In this document: piece by piece, positions 19,674-29,264 of the stretch
Position numbering within the stretch: the first letter of the stretch is position 1
How the letters are laid out: every line of letters starts with the position of its first letter
NCBI GenBank assembly: GCA_902775345.1
Contig: CACYLW010000016.1
Coordinates: 1-64,000 of the forward strand
Origin: an uncultured Eubacteriales bacterium
GTDB lineage: Bacteria > Bacillota > Clostridia > Peptostreptococcales > Anaerovoracaceae
Direction: 5' to 3'
DNA: 64,000 nt
Position numbers and translations under genes: made by a program
The notes under the pieces: generated by a model
Database searches by the model: none
Seen by the model: the letters and a program-made list of their open reading frames with translations, nothing else
Told to the model about the DNA's origin: nothing

Positions 19674-21743
19674 ATGACGATCCTGTCCATATTTAAAAAT
19701 GATATTGTATCTGTAGGCCGGCGCTTTTTCGCGCTGGCTATTATAGTGGCGATTTCCGTGCTTCCGGCGCTTTACGCGTGGGTGAACATATATGCCAACG
19801 GCAATCCGTATGCAAACACCGGAGAGATACAGATCGCTGTCGCTTCGCGTGACCCGGGACTCGATCTTGAAGACGGAAAGCACATCAACATGGCAGAAGA
19901 GGTTGCGGAAGACCTCAAGTCAAACGACAAGATAGGGTGGCAGTTCCCTGAGACGGCTGATGAGGCCATCGAAGGAGTCGAATCGGGCAGGTACTATGCT
20001 GCCGTTGTATTCGAAAAGAACTTCACTTATAACATGTATCATTTCGAGCAGGCTCTGCTCGATAAGGAGGCGCCGCTCACTTATTACGAAAACCAGAAGA
20101 AGAACGCGATCGCGCCGAAGATAACCGAGACTGCCGCGAAGAACCTGCAGCAGTCCATAAAGACAACGTATCTTGAGACCGTGTTCGGTTTTATTTTCGA
20201 TGAAACCAATGAGATCGCCGATGACCTTGAAGAGGGCGATGCCGTTGACGAAGTTCTCGCGCGTCTGGCGGATCTCAGGGACACGCTGAGAGCATACGAC
20301 TCCGCGATAAGCGCATTCACCGGCAGGAGCGCCAACATACATGCCGGTATAACAGACGCGAAGAAAAAGATCGCGGACGCCGGCAGATCCGCGGGCGAAT
20401 CGGCATCAAACGCGGAAAGCGATCTCACGACTGCAAGGAACACTCTTACAGTCCTGCAGAAGGTCCTGGAGACCAGGGAGGCCCGCATAGAAAAAGAGCG
20501 GTCTGAACTCGAGGAGATCATCAACAAGCTCACCCGCGGCGGGTTAAGCGAAGAGGAAAAAGAAAAACTCACGCAGGAAGCCATAGAGAAGGCGAATGAT
20601 CTCAAATCCGATCTGGAAGGCCTTCTGGCGATGTTCCCTGAAACCGACGGACCTGCTCCTGTAATGGCGATCAAGGCTGTGCTGGCGGCGATGATAAACG
20701 ACATAGACACGCTGACCAAAGCAATGTCGGAGCCTGCTGCCCTGCCGGAGATCATGAAGGAACTGAAGAAGCTCAGCAAGGAATCGCTGACTGAGGCGGT
20801 GGATTCGCTCATAAGCAGCATCGACAGGACGCTTGATCTCATGACGCCGCTGATGAGCAGCATGTCGTCCATGCTGAGCAGCATATCGCCTGTGCTCGAC
20901 AGCGCAGACAGCACCGTGAGCGAGCTCGACAGGTCGCTGCTGCAGATGCAGGCGCTATTCAGCGCTTCGGCGGATAAGATAGACGACATCATAGACAGAG
21001 TGGAGGCGGTCGCCGAGGGAGACAGGCTCGATCTTCTCATAGAGCTGCTTGGCGGCGATCCGGAGGCATACGCGAAATTCTTCTCGTCCCTCGTTGAGGT
21101 CGAGGTCGAAGAGGTCTATTCCGTAGCTTCATACGGAGCCGCGATGGCGCCGTTCTATTCTGTGCTTGCGATATGGGTAGGCGGAGTCATACTCGTATCT
21201 ATACTGAAGACACACATAGACCGAAAGAAATTCCCGGGAGCTACCGAGACCCAGGCATTTTTCGGACGCTTCCTGCTGTTCTTCCTCATAGGGCAGCTGC
21301 AGGCGGCAGTAATAGTGGCAGGCGATATCTTCCTGCTTGACTGCCAGCCGGTGCATCCGTGGCTGATGTGGCTGTCGGCAGCTGTCACGAGCTTCGTGTT
21401 CATGCTGCTCATATACGCGCTGACGATCTCATTCGGAGATGTCGGCAAGGCCATAGTAGTTGTGGTAATGGTGCTCCAGATAGCGGGTTCGAGCGGTTCG
21501 TATCCTATAGAGATACTCCCGCCGGTATTCGCGAAGATCTACAAGTTCTTCCCGTTCCCGCACGCAATAAACGCGATGAGAGAAGCCCTCTGCGGCATGT
21601 ACAGGTATGATTTCGCAAAATACCTGGCTTACCTTCTCATATTCGCGGTGGTGGGGCTTGTCATAGGGCTTCTTGTAAGAAAGCCTTTCCTTGGCATGAA
21701 CCGCTTCGTGTCTGAGAAGATCGAAGAAACGGAGGTGCTGTGA
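19674..21743 (+). CDS. YhgE/Pip family membrane protein
   Basis: A 689-residue protein. One membrane helix at the N terminus (FFALAIIVAISVLPALYAWVNIYANG) is followed by a large extracytoplasmic region rich in Ser, Asp and Leu with coiled-coil character, then by about six helices at the C terminus resembling ABC-2 permeases (from about residue 480). This is the architecture of YhgE and of the phage infection protein Pip. The start is the ATG at 19674 rather than the preceding TTG. It overlaps the next gene by one base (TGATG). The substrate is unknown. Confidence 0.88.
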   Translation: MTILSIFKNDIVSVGRRFFALAIIVAISVLPALYAWVNIYANGNPYANTGEIQIAVASRDPGLDLEDGKHINMAEEVAEDLKSNDKIGWQFPETADEAIEGVESGRYYAAVVFEKNFTYNMYHFEQALLDKEAPLTYYENQKKNAIAPKITETAAKNLQQSIKTTYLETVFGFIFDETNEIADDLEEGDAVDEVLARLADLRDTLRAYDSAISAFTGRSANIHAGITDAKKKIADAGRSAGESASNAESDLTTARNTLTVLQKVLETREARIEKERSELEEIINKLTRGGLSEEEKEKLTQEAIEKANDLKSDLEGLLAMFPETDGPAPVMAIKAVLAAMINDIDTLTKAMSEPAALPEIMKELKKLSKESLTEAVDSLISSIDRTLDLMTPLMSSMSSMLSSISPVLDSADSTVSELDRSLLQMQALFSASADKIDDIIDRVEAVAEGDRLDLLIELLGGDPEAYAKFFSSLVEVEVEEVYSVASYGAAMAPFYSVLAIWVGGVILVSILKTHIDRKKFPGATETQAFFGRFLLFFLIGQLQAAVIVAGDIFLLDCQPVHPWLMWLSAAVTSFVFMLLIYALTISFGDVGKAIVVVVMVLQIAGSSGSYPIEILPPVFAKIYKFFPFPHAINAMREALCGMYRYDFAKYLAYLLIFAVVGLVIGLLVRKPFLGMNRFVSEKIEETEVL

Positions 21744-22174
21744 TGGACCGCAATAAACAGGACATCCGTTATGAAGAGCTTTACAACAGGCTGCTCGAGC
21801 GCGGCATTGCACTGCATGAGAACAACAAGAAGAGGATAAGGGCAGGCCTTATATTCCTTGTCGTGTTTACCGTCCTCATGATACTCATCCGTTACATCAC
21901 GGACAGCGACAGAGTTGTCTTCATGATACTCTGGGTCGTCGGCATGTTCGCCGCGTCCATATATCTTATCAGCGTGGAATACATAGACGATTCCATACAG
22001 AAGACTCTCGAGGAAGTGAGCGAAAGGGAGGCGGACTTCGGCGAGCTTCTGCCTGATTCCTCACAGGTGCGCGAAAGGGTGCAGAGCCGCATACAGGAGA
22101 AACACGAGGAGATACAGGCGCACTACAAGGAACTCAGGCGCGCGAAAACTCCGGAAAGAGAGGATGAAAAATGA
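21743..22174 (+). CDS. Small membrane protein between two YhgE/Pip genes
   Basis: A 143-residue protein with two membrane helices (about residues 32-50 and 60-77) between a charged N terminus (YEELYNRLLERGIALHENNKKR) and a long charged helical C terminus. I do not recognise a named family. GGAGG at 21731-21735 sets the ATG at 21743. Its stop overlaps the next start by four bases (ATGA). Coupling on both sides suggests it works with the two large proteins in one membrane complex. Confidence 0.7.
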   Translation: MDRNKQDIRYEELYNRLLERGIALHENNKKRIRAGLIFLVVFTVLMILIRYITDSDRVVFMILWVVGMFAASIYLISVEYIDDSIQKTLEEVSEREADFGELLPDSSQVRERVQSRIQEKHEEIQAHYKELRRAKTPEREDEK

Positions 22175-24315
22175 AGAACATCCTCAACATAATCAGGCAC
22201 GATCTCAAAAAAATAACAGGCAGCGTAGTGGCCATCATAACCGTGATGGGGCTTTGTCTTGTTCCTTGCTGCTACGCGTGGTTCAACATTCTCTCGAACT
22301 GGGCTCCGTACGAATCTGATGCGACAGGCCGTATATCGGTAGCGGTCGCAAACATGGACAAGGGCAAGAGTGCCGCGGGCATCTCGGTAAATGTCGGCGA
22401 CAAGATCGTAGAGGCTCTTGCGGCGAACGGCGACATAGGCTGGGTCTTCACTGAAGATGAAGAGGAGGCAAAGGAAGGCGTCTACACAGGCGAATACTAT
22501 GCCGCTCTTGTCGTGCCTGAGAACTTCAGCGCTGACGTACTCAGCTTTCTTGACGGGAATCTCAGCAATCCGAAACTGAAGTACTATGAAAACGAGAAAA
22601 AGAATGCTGTCGCACCTAAGATAACCGGAAAGGCGAAGACTGCCGTGCAGGAGGAAGTGAACGCTGCCTTCGTCGAGACTCTCGCGGGATACGTTACCGA
22701 CGCGGCATCCGTGGCTGAGGCGAACGGCATCGATCCTCAGCAGATGCTGGCCGACCTTGCATCCAGGATAGATGATCTGGGCGGTGACATTAACAGCTGC
22801 ATCGCGCTGGCGGATTCGGCAGCAGGCCTTACAGGCGCCGCGGACAATCTCCTTGATGTTTCGGACAACTTCATCGGCAGCACGCATGATGTGTTCGAGG
22901 CAAACGACAAACTGCTTGAGGACGCGCAGAAGGAACTCGATAAAATAGAGAAGGCGGATACCAAAAAGCTCGATGATGCGGTCAAGCGGCTGAAAGATAA
23001 CGCGGGTTCCCTTGAGACCTTCGATACCGTCATCGTTGAACTGATCAGCGCCAACAACCTGGCTTACAGGCTCTTTATCGACAGGAACAGGGACACCTGG
23101 GTCGAGAGGTTCGATAAGATGAAGGCAGATGCCGACGAACAGGCGCGCTTCCTGAAAGAGGAAGGTTTTACCGCGCTGAGCAAGAATTTCGAAGATCTCT
23201 CTGCTACTCTCGGAGACATTTCCTCCGGATTGCAGTCGCTTGACAGGAACATGAAATATTCCGAGCGGGAACCTATTCTGAAAAAGATCTCGGAAGACAA
23301 TGACAAGGCCGCAAAACAGGTGGACAAGATCCTGAAACAGATCAGGAAAGACATAGATGAAAACATTGAGACTGCTCTGGCGAATACCAGGACATCGCTG
23401 GCGGGCTTCCGCAGTATCATGTCAGGCACGGATCAGGACCTCTCAGCGCTCAGCAGCAACCTTCGCTCATACGGAGGCGCGCTCTCGGATCTGAAGTCGA
23501 GCATAGGCAGAACGACAGCCGGTCTGGATTCGCTGCAGGACGGGGCATACTCCCTCAGCGGACTGCTCATGGATGCTTCGGGCAACGACCTCCTGACTGA
23601 ACTGAACAGGCTGATGGCAAACGACGAGACGGCTGTTGCGGAGTATCTCGCGAATCCGGTCGGAATGGACACCGAGGTCTTCTGGCCTATAGAGAACTAC
23701 GGCTCGGCGATGGCACCGTTCTACACAGTGCTGGCCCAGTGGGTCGGAGCGCTGCTGACGGCCGTTCTCATAAAGGTAAAAGTGAAGAAGAGGGACGACC
23801 TGCATGATCTGAAACTGCACGAATGGTATTTCGGAAGGTTCGGGCTTTATCTGCTCATTGGGATCGCGCAGGCTCTCGTAGTCTCCGCGGGCGATCTGCT
23901 CTACGTGCGCATACAGTGCCTGGCGCCTCTCAGATTCGTGCTGCTTACCTGCATCAACGGCATAGTCTTCATGCTGATCAACTACGCTCTGGTGTTTGCG
24001 CTCGACAACATAGGTCTCGGAGCGGGAGTCATAGTGCTCGTGCTTCAGGTAGCCGGGTCGGGAGGAACATATCCGGTCGAAGTGCTTCCGGGCATATTCA
24101 GGACTCTTTTCCCGTTCATGCCTTTCCGCTACGCGATGGACGCCATGCGTGAGTGCATAGGCGGCATGTATGACGGCACATACTGGAGATGCATAGGAGT
24201 GCTGATGCTGTTCGCGGTGTTCTCAGTCGCGTTCGGAATGGCTCTCTACAAGCCGGCCAGAAAGCTGAACGAGATGATAGCCTCAAGCAAGGCAAAGAGT
24301 GAGATAATGCTCTAG
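22171..24315 (+). CDS. YhgE/Pip family membrane protein, second paralogue
   Basis: A 714-residue paralogue of the protein two genes upstream, with the same layout: an N-terminal helix (VVAIITVMGLCLVPCCYAWFNI), a long extracytoplasmic coiled region of about 450 residues and about six C-terminal helices. Both share the YYENEKKNAVAPKIT-like motif after the N-terminal domain and GSAMAPFY before the C-terminal helices. Family members are linked in some bacteria to phage receptor function or to export systems; nothing in the sequence decides between these. Confidence 0.88.
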   Translation: MKNILNIIRHDLKKITGSVVAIITVMGLCLVPCCYAWFNILSNWAPYESDATGRISVAVANMDKGKSAAGISVNVGDKIVEALAANGDIGWVFTEDEEEAKEGVYTGEYYAALVVPENFSADVLSFLDGNLSNPKLKYYENEKKNAVAPKITGKAKTAVQEEVNAAFVETLAGYVTDAASVAEANGIDPQQMLADLASRIDDLGGDINSCIALADSAAGLTGAADNLLDVSDNFIGSTHDVFEANDKLLEDAQKELDKIEKADTKKLDDAVKRLKDNAGSLETFDTVIVELISANNLAYRLFIDRNRDTWVERFDKMKADADEQARFLKEEGFTALSKNFEDLSATLGDISSGLQSLDRNMKYSEREPILKKISEDNDKAAKQVDKILKQIRKDIDENIETALANTRTSLAGFRSIMSGTDQDLSALSSNLRSYGGALSDLKSSIGRTTAGLDSLQDGAYSLSGLLMDASGNDLLTELNRLMANDETAVAEYLANPVGMDTEVFWPIENYGSAMAPFYTVLAQWVGALLTAVLIKVKVKKRDDLHDLKLHEWYFGRFGLYLLIGIAQALVVSAGDLLYVRIQCLAPLRFVLLTCINGIVFMLINYALVFALDNIGLGAGVIVLVLQVAGSGGTYPVEVLPGIFRTLFPFMPFRYAMDAMRECIGGMYDGTYWRCIGVLMLFAVFSVAFGMALYKPARKLNEMIASSKAKSEIML

Positions 24316-24353
24316 GCGGTCATATAATAACAGGCATATCAGGTAAAGACAGA

Positions 24354-24800
24354 ATGTATAAAAAACAGCTCAGAACCTCGATCATTATAGGCATAGTTGA
24401 AATAGTTACGTTTCTGACAATAATTGCGATACACCATTTCGATACAGCAAAAGCGCTGTTTCCGCTGTTATGGTTTCTTTTGGTCATGCTTATTCTGGAA
24501 CTGGGGCTGGCGTTTATTTTCAGGGATTCCGATAAAGTGTGGAGAAAGAGATGGAAAACTCCGATATGGCAGGTATTGCTGTGGGTGGCTTTCTTTGCAG
24601 GCGGAGTTGCTATCATTATCAAGTATCCGGAGTTCTGGGATTCATATGACGCCTGCTTCATATTCATCTTCCTTTTGGGCAGCAATTTTTGCCGGAATAT
24701 CACACGTTATCTGATAGTTAAACGGTATGACTTCGATAAATACGAGTCAGCTGTTGAATTGATTTCAGAGCATCCGGAAGCAGGAAAATATATAAAGTAG
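24354..24800 (+). CDS. Hypothetical membrane protein
   Basis: A 148-residue protein with about four hydrophobic segments (near residues 8-27, 34-55, 70-88 and 98-115) and a short charged tail ending ISEHPEAGKYIK. I do not recognise it. It is more AT-rich than its neighbours, which hints at later acquisition. No good ribosome binding site is seen before the ATG. It is followed by the SRP RNA promoter. Confidence 0.65.
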   Translation: MYKKQLRTSIIIGIVEIVTFLTIIAIHHFDTAKALFPLLWFLLVMLILELGLAFIFRDSDKVWRKRWKTPIWQVLLWVAFFAGGVAIIIKYPEFWDSYDACFIFIFLLGSNFCRNITRYLIVKRYDFDKYESAVELISEHPEAGKYIK

Positions 24801-24856
24801 TTTACAGAAAAATCTATATTCACATTCTTTTTAATATGTCGCTCCGGGCTTTCCCA

Positions 24857-24885
24857 TTGTTAGAACAATACTTTTATGTTAGAAT
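24857..24885 (+). promoter_or_regulatory. Promoter of the SRP RNA gene
   Basis: TTGTTA at 24857-24862 and TAGAAT at 24880-24885 with a 17-base spacer. The mature RNA should start about 15 bases downstream. Confidence 0.6.
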
Positions 24886-24900
24886 GTAGAGCGAAATCGG

Positions 24901-25033
24901 GCGGGCGGCTTGCTGTGCGCGGGGGCCCTGCGCAACGGGGCTCCGTGAACCATGTCAGGACCGAGAGGTAGCAGCATTAAGCGATCTGTCTTGTGTGCCG
25001 CAGACCAGCCTCTGCGTACTGCAAGCCGCCCGC
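24901..25033 (+). ncRNA. ffs: Signal recognition particle RNA, small bacterial type
   Basis: The conserved helix 8 core is present around 24951-24975: GTCAGGACCGAGAGGTAGCAGC, with the GUCAGG and AGCAGC internal loops that bind Ffh and a GAGA-type tetraloop. The ends pair as a long stem, GCGGGCGGCTTG at 24901-24912 with CAAGCCGCCCGC at 25022-25033, followed by TTCTTTT. The gene lies directly upstream of dnaX, its usual place in Firmicutes. Its exact ends are estimated from the terminal stem. Confidence 0.9.
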
Positions 25034-25056
25034 TTCTTTTAATAGAAAGGAACGCG

Positions 25057-26700
25057 ATGCAGCCCGCTTTATACAGAGCCGAGAGGCCGGAAGTATTTGA
25101 AGAAGTAATAGGCCAGAAGCACATCGTACGCATCCTGCAGAACCAGATCAGGACAGGCACGGTGAGCCAGGCTTATTTATTTGCCGGAACTCACGGCACG
25201 GGCAAGACCAGCACTGCGCGAATACTCGCAAAGGCCGTCAACTGCCTGGAAGGCGAACCGGGTGATCCGGGAGTGAATCTTCCATGCGGAAAGTGCGCAA
25301 ACTGTGAGGCGATCCGCGAGGGCAGATTCGTCGACGTCATAGAACTCGACGCGGCCTCCAACAACGGCGTGGACGACCTCAGGGCGATCATAGAGATGGT
25401 GAAGTATCCTCCGGCAGTCGGAAGGTACAAGGTATACATCATCGATGAGGTACACATGCTCAGCACCGCTGCAGAGAACGCCTTCCTCAAGACGCTCGAG
25501 GAGCCGCCTGAGCACGCCATCTTCATTCTCGCGACAACAGATCCTCAAAAGGTGAGATCCACCATAAGATCGCGCTGCATGCAGCTCAACTTCAGGCGCG
25601 TCACCGAGGACGAACTCATTGAGGGAATGAAGAGGATATGCGCCAGAAGAGGCATCATGGCTACTGACGACGCACTTTCGACCATCGCTTCGAGAGCCGA
25701 CGGTTCGGTCAGGGACGCGCTCAGCATACTCGAGCAGTGTACTGCGGCAGGTGACAGGGAGCTCAGCAGGGCAGCCGTGCTTGAATATACGGGAGCTGCT
25801 GGTTCTGACTTTTTCCTCGCGCTGACAGGCGCAGTGATCGCAGGCGACGCCGGCAAGGCGCTCGTATACATTGATGAGATTATCAGGCGCGGCAAGGACC
25901 CGAGACAGATCATGAAGGACTGGCTCAAGCACATGCGCGACCTCATGATAGTTAAATATGTAGGAAAGGCGGAGCGCATCGTAGGCGCGTCGGGAGAGAA
26001 TATCTCGAGACTGAGAGCTCAGGCCGAGCTTACAGACGCGGCTTTCATCGAAAAGTCGATCCGGCTTATCTCCGAATATATAAATCTCGGCAGGTACTCC
26101 GAGAGACCGAGGATACTTCTCGAGACGGCGGCCGTAAGGCTCGCTTCTCCGGATGACGCAGCTGAAGCTCCGGCCAGAAGACCGCTGAGACCAGCGCCTA
26201 AGAGAGAAGCAGCTCCGGCAAGACCGGCTGAAGCGCCTGCGCGCGCGGCAGCTCCGGCAGACGATGAACCTGCAGCAGAAGCGCTCGCCGGAATGATCGC
26301 ATCCGTAAGGAGGGAGCAGCCGGGAAGTCCTGAGGAGATGTGGGACCGGATAGCCAGAGTGGTGTCGGCGAATGACAGAACGTTCATGAGCCTCGTGGGA
26401 CGCTATTCGATAGGCACGGAATTCGATGCGGGCAGGCTGCTCGTTATCGTGAGCCCGGGCAAGCTGAGACTCGCCGAAGACAAGGCGGCTGACATAGCTC
26501 AGGCAGCGAAGAGCCTCTACGGCAATGACGTATACGTCACCATGAGAGCCGGAGTCATCTCCAAATCAGGCGCGTCAGAGGGCAGCGCAGCCATCTCCGA
26601 GGAGGAGACAGCGAAGATAATCAACGACGATATAAATAAGAACGAAGTCATCGGGGACATAGTGGATCTTTTCGGTATAGAACCGGTTATAGAGGACTGA
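25057..26700 (+). CDS. dnaX: DNA polymerase III subunits gamma and tau
   Basis: A 547-residue clamp-loader ATPase. The start MQPALYRAERPEVFEEVIGQ is chosen because GAAAGG precedes it and because the longer frame from 24952 would run through the SRP RNA. Walker A (GTHGTGKTS) is at residues 44-52, the zinc module (CGKC, C) near 80, and the DEVH box in IIDEVHMLS near 130. Residues 365-410 are an Ala/Pro-rich linker before the C-terminal tau domain. It forms an operon with ybaB and recR, the common clostridial arrangement. Confidence 0.96.
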   Translation: MQPALYRAERPEVFEEVIGQKHIVRILQNQIRTGTVSQAYLFAGTHGTGKTSTARILAKAVNCLEGEPGDPGVNLPCGKCANCEAIREGRFVDVIELDAASNNGVDDLRAIIEMVKYPPAVGRYKVYIIDEVHMLSTAAENAFLKTLEEPPEHAIFILATTDPQKVRSTIRSRCMQLNFRRVTEDELIEGMKRICARRGIMATDDALSTIASRADGSVRDALSILEQCTAAGDRELSRAAVLEYTGAAGSDFFLALTGAVIAGDAGKALVYIDEIIRRGKDPRQIMKDWLKHMRDLMIVKYVGKAERIVGASGENISRLRAQAELTDAAFIEKSIRLISEYINLGRYSERPRILLETAAVRLASPDDAAEAPARRPLRPAPKREAAPARPAEAPARAAAPADDEPAAEALAGMIASVRREQPGSPEEMWDRIARVVSANDRTFMSLVGRYSIGTEFDAGRLLVIVSPGKLRLAEDKAADIAQAAKSLYGNDVYVTMRAGVISKSGASEGSAAISEEETAKIINDDINKNEVIGDIVDLFGIEPVIED

Positions 26701-26718
26701 CACATACAGGAGGATAAA

Positions 26719-27102
26719 ATGGGTAAAGGTATGAAGGCCGGCAAGAAGCCTAAAAACAGAAACGGCGGCGGTGCAAAGGACATGCAGAAGCAGCTGAAGC
26801 AGCTTCAGGCTATGCAGGCTGAGATGGAACAGAAGCAGGCCGAGCTCGAGAAAAAGGAGCTCACGACTACAGCCGGCGGCGGTGCGGTCGAAGTAACGAT
26901 CAACGGTAAGAAGCAGATCACGAATCTCACCATCGACAAGGACGTCGTGGATCCTGATGATGTTGAAATGCTTCAGGACCTCGTCATGGCTGCCGTCAAT
27001 GAGGCCATCAGGCAGATAGAAGAACTCGAGGAGTCCGAGATGAACAGCATCACCGGCAGCCTCGGAGGAATGGGCGGCGGACTCGGAGGCTTCGGCTTCT
27101 GA
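26719..27102 (+). CDS. YbaB/EbfC family nucleoid-associated protein
   Basis: A 127-residue DNA-binding protein. The helical N-terminal half ([28 protein letters not shown]) and the strand region [33 protein letters not shown] match YbaB; the tail is Gly- and Met-rich. Its TGA overlaps the recR ATG. The dnaX-ybaB-recR order supports the call. Confidence 0.94.
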   Translation: MGKGMKAGKKPKNRNGGGAKDMQKQLKQLQAMQAEMEQKQAELEKKELTTTAGGGAVEVTINGKKQITNLTIDKDVVDPDDVEMLQDLVMAAVNEAIRQIEELEESEMNSITGSLGGMGGGLGGFGF

Positions 27103-27704
27103 TGAAGCAGTACCCGCGTTCACTCAACAAGCTGATCAATGAGCTGGGAAAGCTTCCGGGCATCGGCGGCAAGACCGCGCAGAGGCTCGCTTTTCACGTG
27201 CTCAGTCTCACTGACCGCGAGGCGGAGGTGCTGGCAGAGTCGATCATAGAGGCAAAGCGTTCGCTGCATTACTGCAGCGTCTGCGGAAACCTGACCGACA
27301 AGGATATATGCGGCATCTGCTCCGACGGGTCAAGAGACAAGTCTGTCATCTGCGTCGTTGAGACACCTCAGGACGTGATGGCGATGGAACGCATCCGCGA
27401 ATATAAAGGCACATACCACGTTCTGCACGGAGCGATATCTCCGGCAGAGGGGATCGGCCCTGCCGACATCAATCTGAAGAGCCTGATAGAAAGGCTTCAG
27501 AGCAACAATGATGTTGAAGAAGTCATCATAGCCACGAACCCGAATATCGAGGGTGAGGCGACTGCGATGTATATCGCGAGACTGCTGAAACCGGCAGGCA
27601 TAAAAGTAACGAGGATCGCGCACGGCATTCCGGTCGGCGGCGATCTCGAGTACGCGGATGAAGTCACGCTTCTCAAGGCTGTTGAGGGGCGCAGGGAGCT
27701 TTAG
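27102..27704 (+). CDS. recR: Recombination protein RecR
   Basis: A 200-residue RecR. It shows the N-terminal helix-hairpin-helix ([20 protein letters not shown]), the four-cysteine zinc finger ([16 protein letters not shown]), the Toprim domain starting [15 protein letters not shown], and the C-terminal [21 protein letters not shown]. It loads RecA in gap repair together with RecO. Its start overlaps the stop of ybaB. Confidence 0.97.
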   Translation: MKQYPRSLNKLINELGKLPGIGGKTAQRLAFHVLSLTDREAEVLAESIIEAKRSLHYCSVCGNLTDKDICGICSDGSRDKSVICVVETPQDVMAMERIREYKGTYHVLHGAISPAEGIGPADINLKSLIERLQSNNDVEEVIIATNPNIEGEATAMYIARLLKPAGIKVTRIAHGIPVGGDLEYADEVTLLKAVEGRREL

Positions 27705-27762
27705 TACCGCGGCCGCGTGATGCGGCTGCATGTAACTTGTTCAGAAGGGAGCTAACATAGTT

Positions 27763-29127
27763 ATGAAAAGAAAACTGACGATGAAAGAGACCATCGTCGT
27801 AGCAAGCACGCTGTTCGGAATGTTCTTCGGCGCAGGCAACCTGATTTTCCCTGTGCACCTGGGTCAGATGGCCGGAAGCAATTCCTGGCCGGCGATCATC
27901 GGCTTCTGCATTACGGCGGTGACTATCCCGATCCTCGCAGTAGCGGCTATCGGCAACACACACAGCGACAACCTGATGGAGCTTTCGAGCAAGGTATCGG
28001 GCTGGTATGGCAGGCTGTTCACGGCTGTGCTTTACCTCACGATCGGACCGTTCTTCGCTATACCAAGATGCGCGTCCGTATCCTTTACCACCGGCATTGC
28101 TCCTATAGTGGGCGAATCCCACTTCAGGCTCTGTCAGCTCATATTCACATTCATATTCTTCGCGTTCGTAATGTATTTCTCGCTCAGGCCGGGCAAGATC
28201 ACCACCTGGATCGGACGCGTTATCAATCCGCTTTTCCTGCTGTTCCTCGGCATTCTCGTTTTCGTGGCGCTCATCCATCCGGGAGCACCGATGTCTGAGG
28301 TCGCTCCGGTAGAATCGTATCAGAACGGAGCGCTCTTCAACGGACTTATCGAGGGATACGGCACCATGGATGCCATCGCGGGACTCGCATTCGGCATCGT
28401 CATCATCAATGTCGTAAGAGATCTTGGAGTCGACAAGGACGGCGATGTTGCAAGAGAGACGCTGAAGGCGGGCGTGTTCACGGGCATACTGATGTTCATC
28501 ATTTACATGCTCACTATCATAATGGGAGCGCAGTCAAGGGGACTCTTCGATGTTTCCGACAACGGCGGCATCGCGCTCACACAGATAGCAGGCCACTACC
28601 TTGGAGGTATCGGAAGCGTTGTGCTCGCGCTGACCATCACGTTCGCATGCCTCAAGACAGCGATCGGACTCGTCACAAGCTGCGGAGAGATGTTCGTAAA
28701 GCTCGTACCGGGCAAGCTCAACTACAGAGGCTGGGCAATGTTCTTCACGCTGTTCTCGTTCATCGTTTCAAACGTCGGACTCACAGCGATCATCAATTAT
28801 GCAGTACCTGTGCTGATGCTTCTCTATCCGCTCGTGACTGTACTGATTATCATGGCGCTTTGCGAGAAGGCCTTCGGCAAGAGCAAGTATGTCTACGGCT
28901 GGGTCTCGCTCGGCGCGTTCATCCCGGCAGTTTTCGACTTCTGCAAGACCCTGCCTGAAGGTATCCAGACAGCGCTGCACGTTCCGGCGATGACAGAACT
29001 GGGACGCTCGGTCTTCCCGTTCTTCGACATAGGTCTCGGCTGGGTGGTACCGGCTCTGGTAGGCCTTGTGATCGGCCTCGTGCTGACAGCAGTGAATCGC
29101 GGAAAGAAAGGCAAAGCAGCCGCGTAA
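27763..29127 (+). CDS. brnQ: Branched-chain amino acid carrier, LIVCS family
   Basis: A 454-residue membrane protein with about 12 helices. The signature near the N terminus, ASTLFGMFFGAGNLIFPVHLGQMAG, is that of BrnQ-type sodium-coupled carriers for leucine, isoleucine and valine. The following regions (TIGPFFAIPRCASVSFTTGI) agree. It stands alone between recR and ybaK and is followed by a strong terminator. The last 19 bases are imperfectly duplicated just after the stop codon. Confidence 0.93.
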   Translation: MKRKLTMKETIVVASTLFGMFFGAGNLIFPVHLGQMAGSNSWPAIIGFCITAVTIPILAVAAIGNTHSDNLMELSSKVSGWYGRLFTAVLYLTIGPFFAIPRCASVSFTTGIAPIVGESHFRLCQLIFTFIFFAFVMYFSLRPGKITTWIGRVINPLFLLFLGILVFVALIHPGAPMSEVAPVESYQNGALFNGLIEGYGTMDAIAGLAFGIVIINVVRDLGVDKDGDVARETLKAGVFTGILMFIIYMLTIIMGAQSRGLFDVSDNGGIALTQIAGHYLGGIGSVVLALTITFACLKTAIGLVTSCGEMFVKLVPGKLNYRGWAMFFTLFSFIVSNVGLTAIINYAVPVLMLLYPLVTVLIIMALCEKAFGKSKYVYGWVSLGAFIPAVFDFCKTLPEGIQTALHVPAMTELGRSVFPFFDIGLGWVVPALVGLVIGLVLTAVNRGKKGKAAA

Positions 29128-29187
29128 AGGCAAGACAGCCGCAAAACGCGCGATCATGCAAAAAAAGCGACGCAAAACGAAACAGCC

Positions 29188-29220
29188 GCGGTGCTGCTGC
29201 GGAAGCAGCACCGCGTTTCT
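29188..29220 (+). terminator. Intrinsic terminator after the branched-chain carrier
   Basis: GCGGTGCTGCT and AGCAGCACCGC form a perfect 11-bp stem with a five-base loop, followed by GTTTCTATT. Confidence 0.8.
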
Positions 29221-29264
29221 ATTAAGTAAGGGCAATTGGGCGCTGAGCCTGGACAGGAGACAAT

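Noticed and set aside
24952..25056. Longer dnaX start at ATG 24952
   Set aside because: The extension would be translated from the SRP RNA gene. The ATG at 25057 has a ribosome binding site and matches the family start.
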